From contig NC_037091.1 in the NCBI RefSeq assembly GCF_002994745.2, forward strand, positions 34,350,612 to 34,414,611: a stretch of DNA of 64,000 nucleotides. Direction: 5' to 3'. This stretch comes from Rosa chinensis (taxonomy: Eukaryota > Streptophyta > Magnoliopsida > Rosales > Rosaceae). Below are positions 36,101 through 47,000 of this stretch, one piece after another. The notes under the pieces were generated by a model. The model saw only the letters and a program-made list of their open reading frames with translations. It searched no databases and was not told the DNA's origin. The stretch's first letter is position 1, and each line of letters opens with the position of its first letter. Made by a program: the position numbers and the translations under genes.

Positions 36101-37422
36101 TAGTTTTGTAATAATCAACTAACATGCCCTGAACTACAGTAGGTTCATTCAGCCAAACTCCAGCCTCATTAGCAAGTCCCTTGATGCAATTTCTACTTCT
36201 TTTGTTGTTAGCCTTTCGATGAAAGAAGGCTGAATTTCTATCACCATCCTTCAACCATACATGCCCTAGATCGTTGTCTCTAATACTTTTCTTGCTGGGA
36301 AAGCAATTGACTATGTCTTACATGGAGGAGACGTTGCTCCTCATACTGTTCCGGTGCAAAAGGCTGCCGCATGATATCTGCCAATTTCTCTTAGATTTCC
36401 CTCAATTCCACCTTTTTCTGCTCAAAATCAGTACTGTGCCATTGCATAAGTTGTTTTCCAGTGGCCAAAATCTTACGACCCACTTGTTGTAGCATATTAC
36501 CTACTGTAGGGATGGCCCAATTCTTTTGAATAATGACAGAACATTGTTCATTCCCGTGCCGCATCTCTTCAAATAGGAATCGTCGACGAGGCTTTCTGAA
36601 CCTGTTCTTATCAGTTCTCAGTTCCACCACAATGGGGCAATGGTCTGAGTCGTTAGGTGGAAGTATCACCGTTCTGCTATAAGGAAACATGGTTCGGAGG
36701 GAAACTGACTGAAAGCTTCTGTCAAGCCTTTCCTTAGTAAACTTGTTGGACCAAGTAAACCTACTGCCCAGGAAACCCATGTCCACCAGGCCACAATCTG
36801 TCATCACTTGCCGGAAGGCAGCCATTGGAGCAGCTGCACGAGGGGGTCCCCCAGATTTGTCTTCTTGGCACATAATTTCATTGAAGTCACTTGCCATGAG
36901 CCAAGGTAGGTGACAATCTTCTGCAGCTAGGGCACGAAGTAAATCCCAAGTTCTGCTACGTTCACCTCTGGCTGCAAAGCCATACACGCCTGTGAAAAGA
37001 TACTTTTCTGGGTTACCGAGGTCTTTAATCTCCACATCAATATGATGAGGAGATTTTGTTCTAAGATCAGCATGAATTTCATTGTTCCAAAGCAGCGCAA
37101 GTCCCTGTGATCCCTCCTCATGAGGGACGCATATGTGCCCCACGAACCCAAGCTTGTTTGCAAGAGATGCAATATGTGATGACTGTGCAAGGGTTTCAGC
37201 CAAAAAGATCAAATTTGGCTTTTTCAACTGAACAAGATCGATAAGGGCGTGTTGAGTCTCGTTGCACACAACACCCCTGCAATTCCAGACTAGAACGTTG
37301 CCTTGCAACATGAGTGCAAGGTTGAGCGCGAAGCAAAGTCGCTGTTTGTGCGAAGCACTAGGAACCCTAGCGCCGCCTACGTTTTTTTTAGGGGTGGTCG
37401 CTTCTTGAGACTACCGTGAGAC
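33167..37422 (-). mobile_element. L1-type LINE, 5'-truncated
   Basis: In minus orientation the element carries endonuclease, reverse transcriptase, a zf-RVT region and RNase H, then a 3' end closing in an A9 tail (T-run at 33166-33174 on plus). An 11-bp direct repeat ATAGGAGAGAT lies at 33156-33166 and 37423-37433, directly outside the tail and outside the 5' end, as expected from target-primed reverse transcription. ORF1 (gag-like) is absent: only 111 bp precede ORF2. This is the usual 5' truncation. Confidence 0.88.
33197..37311 (-). pseudogene. LINE ORF2 (endonuclease-RT-RNase H), several lesions
   Basis: ORF2 starts MLQGNVLVWNCRG at 37311. The APE-type endonuclease spans 37311-36391 with NDSDHCPIV, the conserved SDH. 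The RT spans 36254-34458 with LHHLFFADDSFLFG (FADD catalytic box) and GIRQGDPLSPYLF. A zf-RVT region and an RNase H domain (INVDGAF, DCLVAVQD, RSCNKVAHRLA) follow down to 33197. Lesions: a stop after VELREI (36391-36393), a stop shortly before the RT, a one-base insertion near 36270 (GCATGTATGG), a one-base insertion near 34460, and a TAG near 34110 replacing Trp in CVWRAYH. It cannot make a whole protein. The domains remain well preserved. Confidence 0.88.
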
Positions 37423-38191
37423 ATAGGAGAGATGAGCGAGAGTTCTTCTCAAAACCCTAATGCCGCTAGTGGTTGTAAACAAGAATAGAGGTTTTCAATG
37501 CTTTCCCATCATCGATTACTTAGGCGGTCAAGCTTATGGGCATCCTCCATAACTTGGATATTTTTTTTTAGAAAATTACTCATAAGTGTCATTTTGAAAC
37601 GTTAATTAGCCACAAGGCCACATAATGTTTTTTGTCTTCATAAGGCCACTTCCATTCTCCAATTTCTCCATCCTTGATGATTTTACCCTTTTACCTAAAA
37701 AAAAACTACTTGATATCAGATTAATCAGTTTCTCTCTCTTCGCTCTCTCTCTCTCTTTGCGACTCTCTTCCTTATCGTTCTCTGACGAACCACTCGTCGC
37801 TTTTGTTTCTCTGGCTTCCAGCACCGGTGGCCAAGATGACTATGGCCTTCATCAAAGTAGAATCAACGACCTTCATCAAAGCAGAATCAACGACCTTCAT
37901 CAAATCAGGTTCCGATCTATCTAAGCGATGCAAAACCTCAAAACGGCGCCGCCATGCCAAAAGAAGACGACAACGACGAAGAAGCTCCGATCGGAGCTAC
38001 CTCACTGAAGGCAAACTCAAATTTCTTTGATTCTCTCTAGTTTCTCTGTGAACTCGACCTTGTGCGAGTTAATTAGAGTTTCAGTTTGATCGAAGAGTGA
38101 GGTGAGGTCGAGTTCGTCGTTGGCCGTGACATCTCTAATATCTCGAGCGGAGCCGACCTCAGGTAGTGACTTGCCGCATCAGGTCAACGAC

Positions 38192-40536
38192 TGATATGAC
38201 CCGCCCCGGATTTCACCCTGAAATCAGAGGTGGCCCTGCGGAGTCCACCTTAGAGATAACTCTACCGAGAACTGGTCGAGTCACCCCTAAAGTGGACTAC
38301 CCAAAACATTAACCCACAATAGATCAGAGCCAAAAGAAGAAGTGCGGAAGCTATTTGTCAACTATGCCTCGAACCATGTACGCCCGACCTCAACTAATAA
38401 CGCCTGCAAACTGGGCATTAGAAACCGAAAGGCCCAGGGGAAAGTAGACGAAAAACGTTAGCATGAGTGGACAAAAATAAACAATTTAAAAGAAAAAGGA
38501 TTTCATACTTTCCCACATTTATTCTCTTAAAAATCTGATGCATGCACAATAAGAAAACACATTTAGCTTTAAATCCAAGAATTTCAAAACGATAAACCGA
38601 CTAGTCTCGCTAGTCACAACATTAGAAAAAAAATATATCGTAAAACCTAAATCTCGTTTCTCAAGAAGATAAGACTAGCCCTGCTGGCTACAATGAAAAT
38701 CGGACTAGCCCCGCTAGTCAAGCAACGATAAGATATGGGGAAGAAGTATCACCATACGAAAGAAGAGAGCCTCCCAGGCTCGGGTTGGAGTGTCCCACAC
38801 TCTGGAGCATCCCATGCTCTGCTAAGCTCACCCGCAAACACACAGTAAGCGGGGAGGAGTACTAATAAGGCTCGACTACACTCAGGTGAGGAGGAGAACT
38901 AAATGACGACCCAGGTATGGTGGGTAGAAACCATTCAAATCTAGTAAATATATAAGGCTTCCCCATAAGTCCCGCAAATAAATAAAAATAAAACATGGGT
39001 ACGATTCCCAACCGTACCTGGAAATTCTTGTAAAAAGTCACATAAATCAACAGCGTGTCCCACACGCTAAAAGAATAATTAGATCAACCGTTTCCTCGAC
39101 AAAAATTCCATTTAAAATCCGAAAAAAATTCATTCCCGAAATCAATTTATAATATTTCATAAATCTCAAAACCCAAACAAATCCGAAATCACTTCATAGT
39201 CTGAAAACCAAAATCACTACCGATAGCAATTCATCATATGCTCAAAATATAAAAGATGATAATTAAATAAAGCATTACTTTAGAGAAATAAAGGCATGCA
39301 TCAATATTCAAAATCAAACGTCCACTCACAGTACTGGTTGGCGACCACGCAAACGAGTTCCTTCGTCAAGCGGTATCCCGATATATCGTCCTGTACACAA
39401 GTACACTTCCATAAACGACAATTCGAATAAATAATTACGAACCTAAACGAAACCCGAAAATCCCTATCTCCATTACTTCTCGGATTCAACCCAAATCACA
39501 CCCATAACACCAATTCCTCGATTTACATATTCCACAATGAAAACGAGGGAAATCTGACTGCCGGATTTCCCACAATTCAATCACAAAACCCCGAACTTCG
39601 GAAAATCACAAACAATTCCAAACTCCTCCAAAATTCACCAAACTTAGCATACAAAGCTCTACAACATTTATAGGATTTAATGAGCTAATAAAAACTAGAA
39701 TCAAAACACTGCCCTACACGCTGCAGCCGCCGCCCACAGTGGCGGCGCCGCAGCCACCTCCACCAGCTCCGATGCCCACCAAATTTTGGCAGCACCACCT
39801 ACTCAACAGTCCAAACATTTTTCACAACTACAACAAGTTCCAATTTTACCTGTAAGTGATCAAAATTGGCCGGTGAAGTTTTTCCAGAAAAAAACCCAAG
39901 AACCCTAGGATTTGAAATTGTCGATTCAACCTCCACACTGCAAATCGTGGCTCAAGGCTAGGGGCAAAATGATCCTTGGCAAAAACCGAACCTTCGACGC
40001 CGGTTTGGTGGCCGGAGACGGCCGGAATCGCCGAAAATAGACGAAAGTTCCGATCTGCTACAGTGAACTTCACGGCTCAAAATCGAGCTCCTCCGGCTGA
40101 ATCACTGCAAAACACCACCACAGATGTGACAAGGAGGAAGAGGCGAGCTTGCCGGTGCCCGGATTCCGTCGTGGGTCGGCCGAAGAAGGAAGAAATCGGA
40201 GGAGGAAGAATCAGACCGAATAGGAGAAAAGGATCGGGGAAGTAGAGAGAGAAAACTAGGTAGGTTTCCAAAAATGACAACTCACCACAGTAACTTTTAC
40301 ATTTTCGCTCATAACTTTCACATACGAACTCCGATTTTTACGTACCACATATGCACGCGCTCGGTTTAACGTCCTCTATGACTTCGATGAAGAACATTTT
40401 CTCAAATTCTTGACCCGAACAAATGTCAATTTTTTAGAGTCACTAAAAGTACCGAAACAAAGTAAAAAGTGAAAGTAGGTGTCGTTTACCGTCCAAATGA
40501 CTAGTAAACGAGTAAATTGAGATATGAGACGTTACA
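38192..40536 (-). mobile_element. Solo LTR (same family as the one in gamma-SNAP)
   Basis: On the minus strand the 2345-bp block begins TGTAACGTCTCATATC and ends GGGCGGGTCATATCA, and is flanked by the perfect 5-bp duplication ACGAC at 38187-38191 and 40537-40541. There is no internal coding region. It is the full-length reference copy for the interrupted LTR at 19802-28106; shared phrases include CTTTCACTTTTTACTTTGTT and GAGGACGTTAAAC. Confidence 0.93.
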
Positions 40537-41184
40537 ACGACTACTCCGGCGGTGATGGGAATATGGCAGATATTGCAAGTAGGTATTGAGATTCACTGTT
40601 TCTTTCGTTTGATTTGCTTGTAGGCGTTTTGGACTCAGAGATGGATACTTTCAGTTTTAATTTGCTTTAATCTTGTTTACTGTAGTGTTTTGCCATCTTA
40701 TTTGTAGTATTGTGTGATATTTTGTTGTTTTGTGCTTGGAAGCTTATGATGTGAATGGCCTTATTTGAATAATTGTTGAACTGATTGTATTTTTCTTCAA
40801 TTCGTTTTAAGATTCAATTCTCTTTTTGGTTTTTGACCAATTCTAAGAATTCTGTCGAGTCAAATTCATGATATTATAGGTTTCTTCTGTAACTTGCTTC
40901 AATAGAAACTAGGTCGGCCACTAAGAACTTAGAATCCTGAATATAACTTAAATTGGATTTTTGTAGCTAGCCTTTACTTGTGTAACACTCTCATCTGTGG
41001 GTCTATTTCCATGTTATCGAATTGATTAATTTTTTTCTCTTCCTTTCATGTGTTTTAAGATTCCCGTATCATGAATACAAGTTACAATTAAGATTTCTGT
41101 GGCTTTTGCTTGTGGATCACGCTCCTGGTGCGGGTGTGGTAAAATGCTAAGTTTATTCTGACTTTGTGTTTTGTTTTTTTCCAG

Positions 41185-41274
41185 TATTTATGGTTAGTGT
41201 GCCATTATCATGTTGGATCTGACTGCTTATCTTACATACAAGAATGTTCTGACATGGCATCGTTACCTATGCAG
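41185..41274 (+). pseudogene. Ran GTPase exon fragment inside the Mutator-like element
   Basis: After an acceptor TTTCCAG at 41184, the frame reads (Ile-Tyr-Gly-stop) then [17 protein letters not shown] and LTWHRYLCR up to 41274. Ran, the nuclear-transport GTPase, has CAIIMFDVT..LTYKNV.TWHR.LCR at this place. The stop at 41195-41197 (TAG) replaces the Gln codon CAG, and several residues differ (F to L, V to L, R to Y, P to L, D to Y). Past 41274 the match fades, with a weak echo of GGTTGATGT near 41333. No other Ran exon is obvious. It is a captured or relict, non-functional exon. Confidence 0.75.
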
Positions 41275-41399
41275 GTTTTACTTGGTGACAGTGGCCGAGC
41301 TGGCGTTGTATGGGTTTGTGTTGCCATTGGTGGAGTTGATGTAAGTATGCTTTAGTTTTGATGAGTTTTTCTTTGTCAAATTGCATACTATGGCTACAA

Positions 41400-42500
41400 T
41401 AGTATATTTTTAAGTTGATGTCAGTAGCTTTTCTGTTTTTATTTTGATTGATTTCAAGTCAGCAGCTCTCTATAACTGTTATAGTGGTTTTTCAACACAA
41501 TGATAATAACAATCTATCCATATGTTAGTAGCTTTTCAATTTGATGTTAGTAGCTTTTTTGTTTTCATTTTTATTGATTTCAAGTCATTAGCTCTCTATA
41601 ACTGTTATAGTGGCTTTTTAACACAGTGATAATAGCTTTCTATATCTATGTTAGTATCTTTTCAATATGATGTCAGTAACTTTTTTGTTTTTATTTTGAT
41701 TGATTTCAAGTGGTCTTTTGTTAATAGCTTATCAAATTTAGAAAATCATGATTCTGAATGAAATTTAATTTTCTTTTTGCTATGATTTCGTATCTCTAGC
41801 ATTTCTTGTTTGGGATTTTTGTTACACTATCAATATGGATAATCAACTGGTTTTGTGCAATCAGTATGTATGTCAGTAGCGTTTTATTACTGGTTTAGTA
41901 ACTTTGTACATGTGTCATAGTAGCTTTCTGTGTCTATGTCAGTAGATTTTTAGATTGCTTGTTTTTAGTCTACATTTCAAATACTAATATTTTGTTGTAT
42001 CTTCTTGCAAAATTCTTTCCCTTTGCCTTTGTAGTAGTAGATTCCGAAAATCATGTGAATTTGAGTACTGAAGCCTCCATTGACTAATAGATTATCCGGC
42101 GAACCAAGAAATGTTGAAATGAAGTCTGATGCTGAAGGTGTCAAAATAATGTCTATGGTTAGCGTAGTGTGGTAGAGCTTGACAGTAGATTTATACAACT
42201 ATTGTAATATATTTTCACAACTATGGTAGTAGTTTTTTTTTTACAACTATGGTAGTAACTTTACATAGTTATATCATTGTTGAACCCTGCATATTTTTTG
42301 TAGCATTGAATATGTTTTCATTTCTCAATTGCAGTAGCTTTTTTATTTTGGTTGTATCCTTTATATTTTCATATCTTTGTTAATCTTTGAGAATAGCTTT
42401 CAGTCTCACCAGCGTAGCTTTTGTTGTTAGTGACAGTAGCTTTTATTGCTAGTGATAGTAGCTTTTGTGACCTCGCCGGAGGTTGCCGGAAATCTCATCA
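41400..42500. repeat. Dispersed short repeats with a (T)AGTAGCTTTT core
   Basis: At least ten occurrences of AGTAGCTTTT or one-base variants are scattered here, and one longer unit of ~160 bp (from TGATTTCAAGTCA through CTCTCTATAACTGTTATAGTGG) is repeated at about 41452 and 41576. It looks like decayed tandem duplication in the interior of the Mutator-like element. Confidence 0.55.
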
Positions 42501-42732
42501 CAGTAGCTTTTGTGGTCGCCGAAGATTCGCCGGAAGTTGGCCGGAGACCTCGTCGGAGAGGAGAGAGAAAATGATTGTTGACTTTTTACTCTAGTAGCAT
42601 TTATGTAAATATGTTGGTTTTTATATCCAAAATATAACACTTTTTTTAATCTAGTGACCTTATGAGGGGAAAAATTAGTTGGTGGCCTTATGGCTAAAAA
42701 AACATTCAAAGATGCACTTATATGTAATTAAC

Positions 42733-44056
42733 TTTTTTTTTTATTATTTTTTTTTGTGAAGATTAGTGTCGCAACCAATCATTAAACAATTTAATATTGC
42801 CGCAGCCTCATTACACAATTTAGTATTGCCACGGCCACTTTTTTATTTTTCCTTAGTATAAATGCTGCGATTATTATTCATGAAACGATCTTAAAATATG
42901 AGATTTCGTCGAGAACAATTACCATTGTAATAGATAAAAATTTTATGCGGACTTTTTATGTTTTGATATTACTATTTTTTTTAATGCTCTAATGACCTGA
43001 CTCCTCCACTGATTAGATATTAAAATATAAATGACACCACATTACCCAAGAACACAACTCAACAAAGAAGGCACTTCATTTCAACAAGCTTTGCTTGGGA
43101 CTTCGTGTAAGGTAACTTGCAATCCCCAAACTAACCACACGAATGAAGACACGATGGCGTCGGTTACGAAATCAGACGGGGGTATTCTGGGAATGCTACA
43201 TTTTATCTTTGGCGGGTTTCAGGCCGGATCTACGGGTTGAGAGCCCAACCAAAGGGATAAAAAGCAAGCAGCAGGGTTTAGCCCGGAAACTCAAAAATAC
43301 CAAACGGGGCCAAGAGATACTGTTTCTTCTCTCTAATAAAGGGGAAGAAGCCGCCAGTCTCTCTCTCTCTCTCTCTGCTCCTCCTTCTCTAAAACCTCAC
43401 TCACTCCGCAGCTTCCTTCCTACCTTCTAGGTATTCATCGCTTCCGACTCTCTCTATCTCTCTGGTTTTATATGTGCTGCTAGGATTTTTTTTATCGTCA
43501 CTCTCCTCCATTTCCTAACCTCGCTAAAACCCTCAGTAGCTTCTTCCAGCCTTCTTCTAGGTATTTAATCCTCTCTCTCTCTTCCTCATTTGGTTCTGAA
43601 ATTGATTGTTGAAGATTATGAAAGTGAACGGTTAGGGTTACAGTAGCGGGCTCTTGATTGAAGAGCTTTGGTTTGTAATCATTTGCAGAATGAATTAAGA
43701 AGAATATTTATCACAGCCTGGATTGTTTTTGTTTCATCTCCGATAGCCAGACTGAGCTCTTGTCTATTCAAAATTTTCTGTTCACAACTTTAGTCTGAAA
43801 GTGATATTTTTATGTGTGATTGGATAGTTATCTTCAGAAATTGGTATATGTTTCTCTCTCATAGTGTAACATGCTTTTTGAAATCAGTAGGAACGATTCG
43901 AGGGTTAGCTTTGATTTTGTATGAAATAGCTGTGTTTATGGAAGTTAATTTCTTACCAAGTGCAATATCTATATTGTTTTTTTTTTTTTTTTGGTGTTTG
44001 GTGCGTATGAGGTGAGTGTTGATTGTCGGTAATTGTTTGCAGAATAGGAGGTGGAA
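42733..44056 (+). other. Upstream region and leader of the CLU gene
   Basis: No coding frame is supported. A (CT)n tract lies at about 43357-43377 in what is probably the 5' UTR. Two closely similar candidate leader donors occur, TTCTAG|GTATTC at 43430/43431 and TTCTAG|GTATTT near 43560, and a common acceptor TTTGCAG|AATAGG at 44042/44043, 14 bases before the ATG. A long leader intron is therefore likely, perhaps with alternative donors. Confidence 0.5.
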
Positions 44057-47000
44057 ATGGCTGGAAAATCGAACAAAGGGAGGAACCGGAGAGGATCACA
44101 TAATGCTGCAAGTTCGTCTGATTCGGCGGTCCAGTCTGATGCTCCTGTGAAAGACAACTCAAAAGATGAGTCGAGTGCTTCAGAGTCTGTCAAGGCCAAT
44201 GCTAATGGTGTTCCAACTGTGCAAGAGTCAACTAGTGACAAGCTGGAGGTAAAGGATTCTGAAACTAATGTTGCAGTCGTCGAACCAAAGCAAGGTGAAT
44301 CTGAAACTGAAAATTCAGCTGGCCAACCTAAGCAAGGTGAATTTGCTAATTTGGGTTTTATAATAGTTGTTCCATAGTAAAGATCTTCTAATTAATACGC
44401 CGTCTTCCACTATATCAAACCGTTACTGCTAGTTGACGCAGTATTAATGTAGAATTAATGCCTTTTGTCCATTTCAATCAAACATAACGCCAACTACATT
44501 AAGGCGATGGTAACGGCAATGAGAACCAATGTACACGCCGCCATATGAATAAACCTTTTGACATTTACATAGATATGCACGTGTTTGTAAATCTTCATGT
44601 AGTTGTTTACTATAATTATGTTTGCGTATTTATATTGAGATAGGTACAAAATAGTAAACATCCATACGTAGTTAAGATTTGATCCAAGCACTATATGCAA
44701 ATTAACATATGCTCCACACTTCAAATCCTCGTCGAGTATAGTAGTAGACACAATTACTGCATGAACATATCAGCAAATGATTACATATGGATATATATGC
44801 TTGCTGTGAATCTATTGTTATCTTTGGATTTGTTTTCCTACTAAAGTCGACAGAACCTCCCAACTTATCAATGCTTTTTAGTTGTCTATCTCATTGATCA
44901 AAGAAAAGTTGCCTTCTCATTGTGGTTTGTTCTGAGAGTGCAGGTGACCTTCATCTTTACCCTGTCTCTGTCAAGACACAAGGTGGCGAGAAGCTAGAAC
45001 TACAAGTGAGTTAGTTTTGATGATATGTTTGCTTGTAGGTTATTTTGTTGGATACAAAATGCAGAATCCCACTCTTTCTTTTTATACTGTCAATATAGTA
45101 TGGAGATTACTGATTTATTTATGTGATTTGCAGTTGAACCCAGGAGATTCTGTTATGGATATAAGACAGTTTCTGCTTGATGCTCCTGAGACATGCTTCT
45201 TTACATGCTATGACTTGTTGCTACACACCAAAGATGGCTCAACCTATCATTTGGAAGATTTTAATGAAATCTCTGAAGTTGCTGACATTACTATTGGTGG
45301 ATGCTCCTTGGAAATGGTTCCAGGTATAATAAGATCATGGTTCTTGGGAGGCTAACTTTGTGTTTCTATTGAGGATTTTATAGCATATTTTAATTTGAAA
45401 CTTCGTCTGGCAGCTTTATATGATGATAGATCTATAAGGGCTCATGTTCATCGTACCAGAGAATTACTTTCACTTTCCACACTTCATGCGTCGCTATCAA
45501 CATCGCTTGCATTACAATATGAGACAGCTCAGAACAAAGTAGCAACTCCTGGAGGTTTGTGATACTGTATTTGATTCATCATCATTTAATATGAATTCAG
45601 TCGTTTTATTTGTTTATTATTATCATTATTATTAAAAATCATACCTTATATCGACACTCCGAAGTCCTTGTAACTAGACAAATTTTGATTTTACTGTAAT
45701 GTAGATACCATCAAAACTGAGGTCCCTGAGCTTGATGGTTTGGGTTTTATGGAGGATGTTGCTGGTGCATTGAGTAATTTGCTCTCATCACCCTCAAATG
45801 AGATCAAATGCGTAGAGAGTATTGTGTTTTCATCCTTCAATCCTCCACCAAGCTATAGAAGGTAAACCGAGAAAGTTGCTTGTATTTCATTGCATAAATC
45901 CACACATATTTTGATACATTTTTTTTTTGTTTCTATTTAAAATTTTTAAACAGCCGGTTGGTGTTTTGTTGCTAGGCTGGTCGGAGATTTGATTTATCTG
46001 GATGTCGTAACGTTGGAGGGTAATAAGCTTTGTATTACGGGGACTACAAAAATGTTTTATGTCAATTCAAGCTCCGTAAATAATACCCTTAATCCCAGGC
46101 CAAGCAAAAGTTATCCAGAAGCGACCACACTTGTCGGGATTTTGCAAAAGATCAGCTCTAAGTTCCAAAAAGGTATTTGCATTGGTCTTTATCTTTAATT
46201 TTCAAAGTTACAGCAGTTAATCAATTGCCTTCTACTATTTTCTTATTTTGCAGCTTTTCGTGAAATTTTGGAGCGGAGAGCTTCTGCACATCCTTTTGAA
46301 AACGTGCAATCTCTGTTACCACCAAATTCGTGGTTAGGGTTACATCCAGTTCCAGGTGAGCTCAACCTCATTTGACTTTAAAAATAATGATCTTGGAGCT
46401 GTAGAAGGTTTTTCTCATGTACTTTATTCCCTTGAGCAAGTTTGACAATGTCTTTCATATTACACCTGCCTAGTACTTTTTTTTTGGCTGGTTGCCCATG
46501 TCATGGCCTCCATGTCTTCAAATAAGTTCAGTTTGGTTCTTTGGGTGTTACTGTAACTCTGATTTGTGTGATCTACACACATGAATACAATTAAGGGGAT
46601 CTTCTTTTTTCAGATCACAAACGTGATGCAGCCAGAGCAGAGGATGCACTGACCCTCTCTTATGGTAGTGAGCTAATTGGTATGCAAAGGGATTGGAATG
46701 AGGAGTTGCAATCTTGTAGGGAATTTCCACATACAACTCCTCAGGAAAGGTATGCAATGTCCTAGCATTTTTCCATCTGTTAGTAACTCTGTCACTTAAA
46801 TATGGTTTTTGGTATCTTGTATATTTAACTCTTCTTAATATCATATTTTGCAGAATTTTGCGGGATAGGGCTCTCTACAAAGTGACATCAGACTTCGTGG
46901 ATGCAGCAATCAGTGGTGCTGTTGGAGTTATCAGCAGATGCATACCACCTATAAATCCAACTGATCCCGAGTGCTTCCACATGTTAGTCTGACATAGTCT

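Larger units (their letters stand above)
37571..42732. mobile_element. Mutator-like element carrying host-gene fragments
   Basis: Both ends carry an imperfect ~80-bp inverted repeat: the left reads TTAGCCACAAGGCCACA near 37607, and the complement of the right end reads TTTAGCCATAAGGCCACC at the equivalent place, with CATAAGTG / ATATAAGTG further out and CATAAGG further in. Flanks are T runs, so a 9-11 bp target duplication is possible but unreadable. No transposase is seen. The interior holds a Ran GTPase-derived exon, a CT-rich leader-like region near 37730-37800, and a solo LTR. This is the composition of a Pack-MULE, an element that picks up gene pieces. Superfamily assignment rests on the long TIRs only. 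Confidence 0.65.

Noticed and set aside
40000..40250. Possible gene with Arg/Lys-rich protein
   Set aside because: It lies within the solo LTR, in the antisense direction to its transcription-like region; the same kind of frame appears in related LTR copies.
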